64,000 nucleotides of DNA, taken from NCBI RefSeq assembly GCF_036416795.1, contig NZ_CP143867.1:3960001-4024000 (forward strand). The letters run 5' to 3'. Positions 9,058-16,797 of this stretch are shown one piece after another. The first letter of the stretch is position 1; every line of letters begins with the position of its first letter. Made by a program: the position numbers and the translations under genes. The notes beneath the pieces are model-generated. The model made no database searches. It saw only the letters and a program-made list of their open reading frames with translations, and was not told where the DNA came from. This stretch comes from Bacteroides sp. MSB163. GTDB lineage: Bacteria > Bacteroidota > Bacteroidia > Bacteroidales > Bacteroidaceae.

Positions 9058-10560
9058 ATGAATCATGAACTATCGATGAGCGCCAATCAACTGGTGGCTG
9101 CTCTTCAAAAACCGGCTTCCGAATTTACGAAAGCAGACATTATTTCTTATATCAAGGAGAATGATATTCGCATGGTGAACTTCATGTATCCCGCTGCAGA
9201 CGGGCGACTGAAAACATTGAATTTTGTCATTAACGATGCAGCTTACCTTGATGCCATACTGACTTGTGGTGAACGTGTAGACGGATCGAGCCTTTTCCCA
9301 TTTATTGAGGCGGGCAGTAGCGACTTGTATGTAGTGCCGCGTTTTTGCACAGCCTTTATCGATCCTTTTGCTGAAACTACAACACTTTCCATGCTTTGCT
9401 CTTACTTCAATAAAGATGGCAAACTTCTGGAAAGCTCACCGGAATATACGTTGCGTAAAGCTTGCAAAGCCTTTACTGATGTAACCGGAATGGAATTTCA
9501 GGCTATGGGTGAATTGGAATATTATGTAATATCAGAAGATAGTGGACTGTTCCCTGCCACTGACCAACGTGGCTATCATGAATCTGCTCCTTATGCCAAG
9601 TTCAATGACTTCCGTACCGACTGTATGCTGCATATTGCAAAGGCGGGCGGACAGATCAAATACGGGCATTCCGAGGTAGGTAACTTCACGCTTGACGGTA
9701 AAATCTATGAGCAGAATGAAATTGAATTTCTGCCAGTACGTGCCGACCTGGCTGCCGATCAGTTGATGATTGCGAAATGGGTTATCCGTAATCTGGCCTA
9801 TCAATACGGGTATGACATTACGTTTGCTCCGAAAATTACAGCTGGAAAGGCCGGTTCAGGATTGCATATCCATATGCGTATTATGAAAGACGGTCAAAAC
9901 CAGATGTTGAAAGACGGTGTACTTTCTGAAACTGCCCGTAAGGCTATTGCGGGAATGATGGAGCTTGCATCTTCCATTACAGCTTTTGGTAATACGAATC
10001 CTACTTCTTATTTCCGTTTGGTGCCGCATCAGGAAGCTCCGACAAATATTTGTTGGGGTGACCGTAACCGTTCCGTATTGGTACGTGTTCCGCTTGGATG
10101 GTCGGCAAAGACAGATATGTGTATGCTGGCTAATCCGTTGGAAGCTCCCAGTCACTATGATACAACACAGAAACAAACTGTGGAAATGCGCTCTCCGGAC
10201 GGTTCTGCCGATTTGTACCAACTGATAGCCGGATTGGCCGTAGCATGTCGTCATGGTTTTGAAATTGAAAATGCTTTGGAGATTGCAGAAAAGACCTATG
10301 TGAATGTGAACATTCATAAGAAGGAAAATGAGGATAAGCTGAAACAATTGGCTCAACTCCCTGATAGCTGTGCCGCTTCTGCTGATTGCCTGGAAAAACA
10401 GCGTGCTATTTTCGAACAGTATCATGTATTTAGCCCTGCAATGGTCGATGGAATTATCAGTAAATTGCGTTCCTATGAAGATCGTACCTTGCGTAGTGAA
10501 GTACGTGACAATCAGGAGGAAATGCTAAAACTGGTTAATAAGTATTTCCATTGCGGATAA
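9058..10560 (+). CDS. glnA: glutamine synthetase (type I-like catalytic family)
   Basis: 500 residues. It forms glutamine from glutamate, ammonia and ATP, or a related gamma-glutamyl transfer. Visible signatures are the N-terminal beta-grasp region, the metal-site segment MGELEYYVIS (about 150), NEIEFLPVRADLAADQLM (about 220), GSGLHIHMRI in the ATP/metal site (about 270), and FRLVPHQEAPTNICWGDRNRS with EMRSPDGSADLY further on. The missing KPFTNPTTNSYKRL consensus is replaced by GNTNPTSYFRLVP, a divergent version. Bacteroides also carry the unrelated type III GlnN. This copy could act on another amine; glutamine synthetase family is certain, true GlnA is likely but not proven. Confidence 0.82.
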   Translation: MNHELSMSANQLVAALQKPASEFTKADIISYIKENDIRMVNFMYPAADGRLKTLNFVINDAAYLDAILTCGERVDGSSLFPFIEAGSSDLYVVPRFCTAFIDPFAETTTLSMLCSYFNKDGKLLESSPEYTLRKACKAFTDVTGMEFQAMGELEYYVISEDSGLFPATDQRGYHESAPYAKFNDFRTDCMLHIAKAGGQIKYGHSEVGNFTLDGKIYEQNEIEFLPVRADLAADQLMIAKWVIRNLAYQYGYDITFAPKITAGKAGSGLHIHMRIMKDGQNQMLKDGVLSETARKAIAGMMELASSITAFGNTNPTSYFRLVPHQEAPTNICWGDRNRSVLVRVPLGWSAKTDMCMLANPLEAPSHYDTTQKQTVEMRSPDGSADLYQLIAGLAVACRHGFEIENALEIAEKTYVNVNIHKKENEDKLKQLAQLPDSCAASADCLEKQRAIFEQYHVFSPAMVDGIISKLRSYEDRTLRSEVRDNQEEMLKLVNKYFHCG

Positions 10561-10751
10561 AGCATAATTTGTAGATAAAGAGTCAGGGTAGTGTCTTATT
10601 CTTGTTTTCTGATGTTGCAAAGGTAGGTGGTTCCGTTGGGGTGGGGGATAACGATATTACATGTATAGTTTGCAATTATTCCCGATTTCAGTGAATCGCT
10701 GCTTTTTCATGAAAGAATAGTGGTTCAGGTAAAACAATATCCCTAAAAGGG

Positions 10752-10782
10752 TTTGCTTTTCCAGTTGATTTTAATAGATTTG
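10752..10782 (+). promoter_or_regulatory. promoter of the VOC gene
   Basis: Near-perfect consensus: TTTG (10752-10755), 19 bp, TAGATTTG (10775-10782). Transcription would start around 10789, some 30 nt upstream of ATG 10820. The 259-bp gap 10561-10819 shows nothing else I can name apart from a reverse-strand CAAAGGTA (10627-10634 region) that has no gene to serve. Confidence 0.65.
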
Positions 10783-10819
10783 TTGTTTACTCAATAAATT
10801 GATTATAAAACAGAGCTTT

Positions 10820-11212
10820 ATGACATCAAATGTGAAATCTTTAGTCTATAAAATGAATATAGTGGTTGACTGTAAAGATGCAGGAGTTTTAGCTGAGTTT
10901 TACAGTAAATTGCTGGGGTGGGAGCTGACACATCAATGTGCGAATGGTTGGGCGGCTATTACTTCTCCATCCGGCATGGTGATGGCGTTTCAGGAGATTG
11001 AAGAGTACCAGCCACCTGTATGGCCTTGGAAAGAAGGTAAGCAGGGACAAATGCTTCATCTTGATTTCTATGTGGAAAATTTGGAGGAGGCTGTGGCTTA
11101 TGCCATTCAGTTGGGAGCCCGGCAGGCGGATGAGCAGTACTTCAGGACTTCACGAACGATGTTTGATCCGGCAGGACATCCTTTCTGTCTTGATACGGAA
11201 GAGGCTGAATAA
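10820..11212 (+). CDS. VOC (glyoxalase/bleomycin-resistance fold) family protein
   Basis: 130 residues from ATG 10820. I prefer this to a TTG at 10799, because the promoter at 10752-10782 places the transcript start just before it. The vicinal-oxygen-chelate pattern is seen: MNIVVDCKDAGVLAEFYSKLLGW at the N-terminus (first beta-alpha-beta), WAAITSPSGMVMAFQE, a His-containing LHLDFYVENLEEAVAYA, and the end RTMFDPAGHPFCLDT. Such proteins bind a metal and act as lyases, dioxygenases or drug-binding proteins; the substrate cannot be told. It is followed after 37 bp by a MutS-like gene, possibly co-transcribed. Confidence 0.85.
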   Translation: MTSNVKSLVYKMNIVVDCKDAGVLAEFYSKLLGWELTHQCANGWAAITSPSGMVMAFQEIEEYQPPVWPWKEGKQGQMLHLDFYVENLEEAVAYAIQLGARQADEQYFRTSRTMFDPAGHPFCLDTEEAE

Positions 11213-11249
11213 GTACGCAAAACAGTTACTGAACATTAAAGAATATACC

Positions 11250-12752
11250 ATGTCCGAAATCGCGAACTATTTCCTTTTTAGAAATACCGAAGGCGAAACC
11301 GGTTTATCCGCTAACAGCATTGACGATCTGAATCTGGATGACCTGTTTGCTGAAATTGATTATTGTCATTCCAGTATAGGCAGGCAGTATTTGTATTATC
11401 TTCTGCTATCGGATAAAACCTCCGGCATGGAAAAGCAGGAAGCACTTCTGTCTTCATTGGCAACTCATACAGAATTGCGTACTCTTTTAAGCAATGCACT
11501 GAAGGAACTGGATAAACCGGATGCTTATTCCATCGTATCCATTCTGGAAAATGATAATACAGGGATTGGTGCCAAGGAGATGGTTCTTATTAATATCTGC
11601 CGGTTTCTGCCTTTGCTGTTTCTGTCTCTGATGCTGCTCACTCATTCGGGAGTGTTTCTTACTTTATTTGTCTTTTCATTTGTGGCGAATGCAGTGTTGC
11701 ACTATCGTAATAAGGCGAAAATCCAGAGATACTTTTTCTCCATACCTCAGCTTCTGAAGATGATAAGACAGGCGGGAAAGCTGGCACAGAACAAGGAGTT
11801 TGTCTCTGTAGATCCTTCTATCACGAATGACCTGAAGGATGTAGAGGGGCTGAAAAAGTATATCTCTTATTTCCGTTTCAACCTCAGTCTGGATAATGAC
11901 ATGGCTATTATGTTTTATATGGTAGCGGAATTAATCCGGGTATTCTTTCTCCACGAAGCGTATGCGGTAGGCAGAACTTTTCATCTGTTGAAGGAGAAGG
12001 CGACGGCTATCCACCATGTTTACCGCTTCATAGGTTTTTTGGATTCTATTTTGTCTGTTGCCATCTTGAGGGAGAAGCTACCTTATTACTGTCTGCCGGG
12101 AGATAACAGGGCAGGGGAGCGACTGCGTGCACAGGCTGTGTATCATCCTCTGATAGAAAACTGTATTCCGAACGATATGGTACTGCATGAGAAATCGGCA
12201 TTGATAACCGGTTCGAATATGGCAGGTAAGACCTGTTTCATGCGTACGATAGGAGTGAATCTGTTGGCAGCGAAAACACTTCATACTTGTTTCGCAGAAG
12301 TCTTTGAGATAAATACCGGAATTTCTCTTCTATCTTCCATCCACCAGGGAGATAACTTGATGGAGAATAAGAGTTACTTTATGCAGGAAGTGACGACTAT
12401 CAAGGATTTCGTAGATGAAAGCGGTCATGGGAACCATCTCTTCTTGCTCGATGAATTGTTCAGAGGGACCAATACTAAGGAACGGATAGCGATTTCGAAA
12501 GCTGTACTTTCCTGGCTGGTGAAAAGTGATAATCTGGTATTTGTATCTACGCACGATCTGGAACTGGCCGATATGCTGGAAGATGAATACGAATTATACT
12601 ATTTCAGCGAGTCGGTGAAAGGTGGTATCCTGTCATTTGATTACAAGCTGAAACGCGGAGTAGCGACCGAGCATAATGCAATTAAGATATTGGAGATCTG
12701 CGATTATCCGGATTCGTTGGTGAGTGAGGCCCATTCAATCACAAGTATATAA
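11250..12752 (+). CDS. membrane MutS-related ATPase
   Basis: 500 residues from ATG 11250. The open frame extends upstream through the VOC gene, but that part is out-of-frame noise. Only the MutS core and ATPase domains exist: Walker A TGSNMAGKT (about 318-326), Walker B LLDELFRGTNT (about 397-407, compare DELGRGTST in MutS) and a STHD segment (about 433). The N-terminal mismatch-recognition and connector domains are absent. Residues about 118-150 are strongly hydrophobic (FLPLLFLSLMLL, VFLTLFVFSFVANAVL), predicting membrane anchoring, so classical mismatch repair is unlikely. Similar MutS_V-domain membrane proteins are annotated in Bacteroidetes with no defined role. A terminator follows directly. 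Confidence 0.85.
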   Translation: MSEIANYFLFRNTEGETGLSANSIDDLNLDDLFAEIDYCHSSIGRQYLYYLLLSDKTSGMEKQEALLSSLATHTELRTLLSNALKELDKPDAYSIVSILENDNTGIGAKEMVLINICRFLPLLFLSLMLLTHSGVFLTLFVFSFVANAVLHYRNKAKIQRYFFSIPQLLKMIRQAGKLAQNKEFVSVDPSITNDLKDVEGLKKYISYFRFNLSLDNDMAIMFYMVAELIRVFFLHEAYAVGRTFHLLKEKATAIHHVYRFIGFLDSILSVAILREKLPYYCLPGDNRAGERLRAQAVYHPLIENCIPNDMVLHEKSALITGSNMAGKTCFMRTIGVNLLAAKTLHTCFAEVFEINTGISLLSSIHQGDNLMENKSYFMQEVTTIKDFVDESGHGNHLFLLDELFRGTNTKERIAISKAVLSWLVKSDNLVFVSTHDLELADMLEDEYELYYFSESVKGGILSFDYKLKRGVATEHNAIKILEICDYPDSLVSEAHSITSI

Positions 12753-12754
12753 TG

Positions 12755-12801
12755 AAAAACAGAGAGAGTGTAGGTATGATACCCCGCCTCCCTCTGTTTT
12801 T
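12755..12801 (+). terminator. intrinsic terminator after the MutS-like gene
   Basis: Arms AAAAACAGAGAGAG (12755-12768) and CTCCCTCTGTTTTT (12788-12801) pair with one mismatch and end in a T run. The A/T ends make it usable on both strands, so it may also serve the convergent small gene at 12821-13117. Confidence 0.75.
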
Positions 12802-12820
12802 GCGATAATGAGCAGATTGA

Positions 12821-13117
12821 TTACTTCTTAGCTTCATCAGCCATTGAGTGAACTTTGCCTTTGATGTCATTGGCCTTTTCAGCAATAACAGATGTTTCAT
12901 TGGCTACTCTGTCAGCGACTTTTTCTCCGGCATACAATGCCTTTTCTTTAGCAGATTCAATCAGGCATTCGGTATGTTCTTCAATTCTGTGCAGGGCATC
13001 GAATACTTCTGCTTTCATTTTTTTTGCTCTTGCACTGCGGGCAAAGCCATAAGCCAGTGCTCCAAAGATTGAACCTATTCCAAGGCCAATCAAAAAGTGA
13101 GAATCTTTACATGTCAT
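12821..13117 (-). CDS. YtxH-like small membrane protein
   Basis: 98 residues. An N-terminal hydrophobic Gly-rich segment (FLIGLGIGSIFGALAYGFA, about 8-26) is followed by basic residues and a long amphipathic helix rich in Ala, Lys and Glu (about 30-98). This is the YtxH / gas-vesicle-GvpP-like pattern: a membrane anchor with a coiled-coil tail, often linked to stress. No catalytic motif is seen. Convergent with the MutS-like gene. Confidence 0.6.
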   Translation of the reverse strand: MTCKDSHFLIGLGIGSIFGALAYGFARSARAKKMKAEVFDALHRIEEHTECLIESAKEKALYAGEKVADRVANETSVIAEKANDIKGKVHSMADEAKK

Positions 13118-13282
13118 AATTAAACAGGTTTAATGGTTAAAAACTAAATTAATGTTCTATTTTGGTCAGAGAACAGAGTGCACAAGGCATTAGTTCAACG
13201 GGTAGGGAAAGAATTACTACTATTTCACAATTAATGAGAACCAGCGGTTGAGTTAACTCATTCTTGTAGGGTTATGAATTAA

Positions 13283-13356
13283 TTCACCACAGAGTTTAAT
13301 CAATTTGAAATCAAAAAAATAGAACTCCGTGAGACTCTGTGTTACTCTGTGGTGAA
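13283..13356. repeat. inverted repeat of a dispersed 'CTCTGTGGTG' element
   Basis: TTCACCACAGAGT (13283-13295) and ACTCTGTGGTGAA (13344-13356) are perfect 13-bp inverted copies. The right half also holds repeated CTCcGTG / CTCTGTG steps (13325-13354). It lies in the 529-bp gene-free gap 13118-13646, which otherwise holds only the element at 13404-13424 and AT-rich sequence. The accacagag/ctctgtggt type of repeat is, as I recall, scattered in many environmental bacterial genomes. Confidence 0.7.
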
Positions 13357-13403
13357 AACTCATTTCTGTATCGGTTATGAGGTAAAGTGATCATTCATTT
13401 TCT

Positions 13404-13424
13404 ATCCGCAGATGACACGGATGA
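13404..13424 (+). repeat. dispersed 'TCCGCAGATGACACGGAT' element
   Basis: A single copy of a motif that resembles the widespread intergenic repeat with TCCGCAGAT...ACGGAT. It lies about 50 bp from the inverted repeat at 13283-13356. Recognised by memory of the motif; copy number in this genome is unknown. Confidence 0.45.
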
Positions 13425-13646
13425 AAAATAATATACCGAATGGAGCTTATCACTTATCACTAAACCCTAATCATTTTTATTCCTTCTCCGTTATATATCA
13501 AATTCAATACCCGATTCGTATAATTTATAAATATTCTCTTGCCGGATTCCTTTAGCTTTATCTTTGGCGCTCATAAACATTACTACTGCACGTACGTTCT
13601 GTGGTACAAGCAGTTTTTAAAATCATGTAATTAAAATCAATGCTTT

Positions 13647-14660
13647 ATGAATGTAGAAAGAAAAAATGCGAAAGATGACTTACGGCTCTACATGCCGGAA
13701 GTTATCGGGATGCTGAAGCGGGAAGGAAAGTTTCCGGCAATGCATGTTTATGCCTGCACGCTGCGTTCCTATGAGAAGTTTTGTGCAGAGGAAAGATATC
13801 CGAAAAATGCCACTGCTTCCCTGTCCATGCAGGAGATTTTTACCCCTGAGAGGCTGAAAGAGTATGAGGACTGGCTGGCTGGACAACAGTCCAGTCCGAA
13901 CACGATCTCCACTTACATGCGTACGTTGCAGGCGGTATACAATCGCTGGATGTCACCGGGCATAGAGGGGTACAATCCGGTACTGTTCAAGGATGTTTAT
14001 ACGAAAGTGGAGTCGCGTACCAAGCGGGCGCTGACGGCAGAACAGATGGAGCAACTCAGGAATACGGACTTTAGTGTGCTGACACTGCGTCAACAGCAGG
14101 TGCTCACCTACTTCCTGCTGATGTTCATGTTGCGCGGTATGCCGTTCATTGACCTGGCACACTTACGGAAGTCGGATTTGAGAAATAGGCGCATCACTTA
14201 CCATCGGCACAAGACGGGGAAACTGATGGTGGTGGATGTGCCGCCCGATGCGATGAGGCTGTTGCAGAAATACAGGGACAAGACGGATTCGGAGTATCTG
14301 TTCCCGTTGCTACATGGAGGCCTGTTCATGGAGGAACATCACCACCGTTATCAAGAAACATTACGGCATTTCAACCGGGAGTTGGCGCGGTTGATGAAGC
14401 AGTTATTGCCCGGTGTTTCCGTAAGTTCGTACACCGCACGCCATACATGGGCTACACTTGCTTATCATAGTGGTGTACCTGTGGGACTGATAAGCCAGTC
14501 GTTGGGGCACTCGTCCATTCGGGTGACGATGACTTATCTGAAACCGTTTGATGCGGAGGTGATAGATAGAATAAACAGGCAAGTGATTTCCTTGGTGAAG
14601 AAAAGTAAAAAGAAGAAAGATGGCAGATTTAATATGCTGTATGGCACTTCGTTGAGGTGA
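13647..14660 (+). CDS. tyrosine recombinase (probable DNA invertase)
   Basis: 337-residue site-specific recombinase. The N-terminal SAM-like core-binding domain covers about 15-105 and the catalytic domain about 125-320. Catalytic residues visible: Arg163 (LRGMPFIDL), Lys189 (HRHKTGKL), Arg265 (YTARHTWA), His288 (LGHSS) and the nucleophile Tyr297 (VTMTYLKPF). In the HxxR box the first His is replaced, as is usual for Bacteroides members (SYTARHTW). The stop codon (14658-14660) directly abuts a 24-bp inverted repeat whose partner is 277 bp further on, so the enzyme very likely inverts that segment. Bacteroides use such recombinases for phase variation of surface genes (established). An integrase of a lost element is the alternative. 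Confidence 0.9.
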   Translation: MNVERKNAKDDLRLYMPEVIGMLKREGKFPAMHVYACTLRSYEKFCAEERYPKNATASLSMQEIFTPERLKEYEDWLAGQQSSPNTISTYMRTLQAVYNRWMSPGIEGYNPVLFKDVYTKVESRTKRALTAEQMEQLRNTDFSVLTLRQQQVLTYFLLMFMLRGMPFIDLAHLRKSDLRNRRITYHRHKTGKLMVVDVPPDAMRLLQKYRDKTDSEYLFPLLHGGLFMEEHHHRYQETLRHFNRELARLMKQLLPGVSVSSYTARHTWATLAYHSGVPVGLISQSLGHSSIRVTMTYLKPFDAEVIDRINRQVISLVKKSKKKKDGRFNMLYGTSLR

Positions 14661-14684
14661 AATTACTTGCATAGTAACGGCAAA
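14661..14684 (+). repeat. left inverted repeat (IRL) of invertible segment
   Basis: 24 bp beginning AATTACTTGC and ending CGGCAAA. It is the perfect reverse complement of 14962-14985 and begins the base after the recombinase stop codon. Confidence 0.92.
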
Positions 14685-14961
14685 TAGCAGCTACAAAGTT
14701 GCGCCTTTTTTGATAGAAAAGCAAACAAACCCTAACAAAATATGAATAAATCTTATATCGGACAGCAAAAACAATATTAAAATTAATCCCTGATACATAC
14801 AGTTTCCGATTTTTTACCCTAGTAGGCAAAAGGAATTGTGTTTCCGCTTTTATCCTATGAAAGTGGAATGCTTCTTTACGTACCTTATTATCAGGAAAAC
14901 TTCTTTTTACCATAAAATGATGCCGTCCGAAAACGCCTTTCCGGCCTGCATCAAATGGTAG
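14685..14961. mobile_element. 277-bp invertible DNA segment
   Basis: The segment lies between the 24-bp perfect inverted repeats, next to a tyrosine recombinase. It is AT-rich and has no convincing gene. Its left end carries a reverse-strand promoter (14694-14725). In the orientation shown, that promoter points left, away from the downstream gene; inversion would point it at the gene starting at 15013. Neither the recombinase CDS (ends 14660) nor the small gene (starts 15013) is interrupted by inversion, so the switch would act on transcription alone. Confidence 0.8.
14694..14725 (-). promoter_or_regulatory. promoter inside the invertible segment, facing left
   Basis: On the reverse strand: TTTG (complement of 14722-14725), 20 bp, CAACTTTG (complement of 14694-14701). 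This differs from TTTG-N20-TAnnTTTG at one base. After inversion it would lie about 10 bp inside the right repeat and read into the 77-residue gene. Confidence 0.55.
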
Positions 14962-14985
14962 TTTGCCGTTACTATGCAAGTAATT
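14962..14985 (-). repeat. right inverted repeat (IRR) of invertible segment
   Basis: 24 bp beginning TTTGCCG and ending GCAAGTAATT, the exact inverted copy of 14661-14684. It contains an in-frame ATG (14974) upstream of the small gene, which I do not take as the start. Confidence 0.92.
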
Positions 14986-15012
14986 CCAACAAACGCATTA
15001 ATTATACTGTTT

Positions 15013-15246
15013 ATGAAGAATATAGAACTTCCTATCAAAAGAGGAGACCGTGTGTGGGTGAAGGTATACAATGAGCGAGATGGTTCATTTACCTTGCGCA
15101 AGGCGGAGATTATATCTATATTGCAAATGTATGTTTCCGGGGCAGACGTACCGTATGTGGCATTGCGTTATCTGGATGACCGCAGCTATGGATGTATTCC
15201 TTATGAACAAGTCACCGAAGTATGCGACGAGTCTTTTTCTGAATAA
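15013..15246 (+). CDS. small protein, probably under phase-variable control
   Basis: 77 residues from ATG 15013 (MKNIELPIKRGDRVWVKV). I do not recognise it. The alternation of basic and aromatic residues with short strands (RGDRVWVKVYNERDG, VPYVALRYLDDRSYG) suggests a small SH3-like beta barrel. There is no signal peptide or membrane segment. An upstream in-frame ATG at 14974 lies inside the right inverted repeat and is less likely. No fixed promoter is evident between the repeat and the ATG, whereas an inverted segment would supply one. It ends in sequence holding only gene remnants on the other strand, so it may be the last survivor of a larger phase-variable operon (inference). Confidence 0.6.
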   Translation: MKNIELPIKRGDRVWVKVYNERDGSFTLRKAEIISILQMYVSGADVPYVALRYLDDRSYGCIPYEQVTEVCDESFSE

Positions 15247-15332
15247 TGACACTGTAGTTTTGTTGATACTAATAGCCCGGCTTTCTTCATCCGCCAGTAT
15301 CGTCTGACAAAGAAGAAAAGCAGGGCATTCTT

Positions 15333-15538
15333 TTATAACCAACCCGAAAACTTTCTGATATACCAGTTCTTTACCAATAGAGTCAGCACGCAATAGGAGA
15401 GCAGAATACCCACCAGCCACGGAAAGTAACTCAATGGAAGCGTTTGTGAACCTTAGGGCAAGTGTGTCTTTCAGGATTTCCCGTTTGGCATATCCATAAC
15501 CGTCATAAGCAGCAGCGGTAACCCGGAGTTTCTCTTTT
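15333..15538 (-). pseudogene. frameshifted C-terminal remnant of a membrane-anchored protein
   Basis: Reading the reverse strand from just after the arginase stop, one frame gives EKLRVTAAAYDGYGYAKRE and KDTLALR, resembling the end of a beta-sandwich domain. After a shift near 15454 the next frame gives LPLSYFPWLVGILLSYCVL and LVKNWYIRKFSGWL followed by a stop (15333-15335), a typical C-terminal membrane anchor. No start or upstream domain remains because the arginase remnant directly precedes it. The parent family is not identified. Confidence 0.45.
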
Positions 15539-15539
15539 C

Positions 15540-16144
15540 TTACTCTTTTAATAAAGGCAACTGGTTCAGCATATTGCTGATTTTAATAGCGATACGTGGC
15601 ATTGGTTCGGCTATGGTCAATCCTACCAAGTCATATTCGGAAGCAATGTCGTTAATCACGCGGACTACTTCCTCGGTCTTCATACCATCCGGTTCTACGC
15701 CGACGCCTGCTATCATGTCGGCAGGATCTATCACGTCCAGGTCAAAGTGGATGACAACCTTGGAAGCTCCGGTACTTTTCAGCCATTCCATAATGGCGGA
15801 ACTGTTGTCCGCTGTTTCTTTCGGTGCCAGACCTTTTATGCCCAGTTCCTTTTGCCGTTCCTGCATGCCTTTGTCCCATGAACGCAGTCCAACGATTAAT
15901 GCTTTGGAAGTGTCAAACTTACCGGGCAGTAAGTTCATAATCTCTTCGTCACCCATTCCCAAGCAGATACCGGAACTTCCACGGTTTTCTGATTGCTGTC
16001 CGGAGCTAGCAGGTTCAGTAACTGGGCACCTAAATAATAACCTCTGGAAGAGTCTTCTGCCGGAATATCCGGCATCCAGTGATCTACAATTCCGCCTTGC
16101 CATTGCGGATAAATCAGGCGGAGAAGAGTGGTTTCTTTCTTCAT
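15540..16144 (-). pseudogene. arginase/ureohydrolase family gene with internal deletion
   Basis: The N-terminal part (from ATG 16144: MKKETTLLRLIYPQWQGG, then DHWMPDIPAEDSSRGYYLGAQ) and the C-terminal part (LGMGDEEIMNLLPGKFD through the stop at 15540) belong to one arginase-like protein. They lie in different frames, joined near 15975. About 100 residues are missing between VEVPVS and CLGMGDEE compared with intact relatives of about 300 residues. The deleted part should carry the GGxxS/H and DAHxD metal ligands; only the last metal motif, HFDLDVIDPAD, is left. The product cannot be an active manganese ureohydrolase. The join is clean, so this looks like a single deletion. Confidence 0.82.
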
Positions 16145-16170
16145 ATCTTTACTTTTTACGGGTTGTCGTT

Positions 16171-16797
16171 TTAGTCGAATGGCACCTTCCAGTTTTCATC
16201 CTGATAGGCGGCGAAACACATGGCTATCTGTTCTTTGCTGTTCTTTTCTTCGGCTAATTCCGGTATCTCATCCATAGAAAAATATCTGCTTTCAGTTGTT
16301 TCTATGTTGCTTTGAAAACTCCCGCCTGTAACTTCGCAAAGAACAAAGGCTTTGCAGACATTGTATGCATAAGGAGGCACGTTGTGCAGGTTTCTATCCT
16401 GCAAAGCAATCAGGCGTACGGCCTTTACATCCAGTCCGGCTTCTTCTTTAACTTCTTTCTCTGTATTGGTTTTGATGCTTTGGTTGACGTCTACCCAGCC
16501 ACCGGGCATAGACCATACACCGGCTTTTTCCTTTACCAGGAGTATTTTCCCGTCTTTAAAGATGGCGGCACGGGTATCCAGTTTAGGTGTTTGGAAACCG
16601 GTTTCATTGCAGAATAATTCTTTTACCTTCTCTACCGGCAGATCGCTTTGATGGCTCATGATCTCTGCCGATATTTCCCGGATACGTTCAAAACGCTCGA
16701 TGTCGAAGGGATCGCGGGAGTAGGTCAGTCCTGCCTGACCTATGAATTGTAATTCCTTGGCCCATTCGAGCCAGTGGGGATTAGTGTTCTTGTTCAT
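16171..16797 (-). CDS. Nudix hydrolase with N-terminal helical domain
   Basis: 208 residues. Nudix enzymes cleave nucleoside diphosphates linked to another group. The first 65 residues form the helical NUDIX_N-type extension (LEWAKELQFIGQAGLTYS). The Nudix box lies at about 99-122: GGWVDVNQS then EKEVKEEAGL. The catalytic EE pair is present, but the first Glu of the consensus is Gln106 and the Arg is Lys114, so activity may be altered. Its ATG overlaps the stop of the beta-lactamase gene by 4 bp (16794-16797), implying translational coupling. Substrate not predictable; ADP-ribose or dinucleoside compounds are usual for this subgroup. Confidence 0.88.
   Translation of the reverse strand: MNKNTNPHWLEWAKELQFIGQAGLTYSRDPFDIERFERIREISAEIMSHQSDLPVEKVKELFCNETGFQTPKLDTRAAIFKDGKILLVKEKAGVWSMPGGWVDVNQSIKTNTEKEVKEEAGLDVKAVRLIALQDRNLHNVPPYAYNVCKAFVLCEVTGGSFQSNIETTESRYFSMDEIPELAEEKNSKEQIAMCFAAYQDENWKVPFD

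Noticed and set aside
9856..10425. 189-codon frame antisense to glutamine synthetase
   Set aside because: No motif and full overlap with a conserved enzyme.
10998..11249. Longer N-terminus for the MutS-like protein
   Set aside because: This part overlaps the VOC gene in another frame and the conserved protein starts at ATG 11250.
14629..14979. 116-codon reverse-strand open frame across the invertible segment
   Set aside because: It starts in one inverted repeat and ends in the recombinase gene, has no family resemblance, and the segment's promoter lies at its far end. The openness is best explained by AT-rich sequence.
15085..15420. 111-codon reverse-strand frame
   Set aside because: Only its beginning is real coding sequence, and that belongs to the frameshifted remnant at 15333-15538. 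The rest is the complement of the 77-residue gene.
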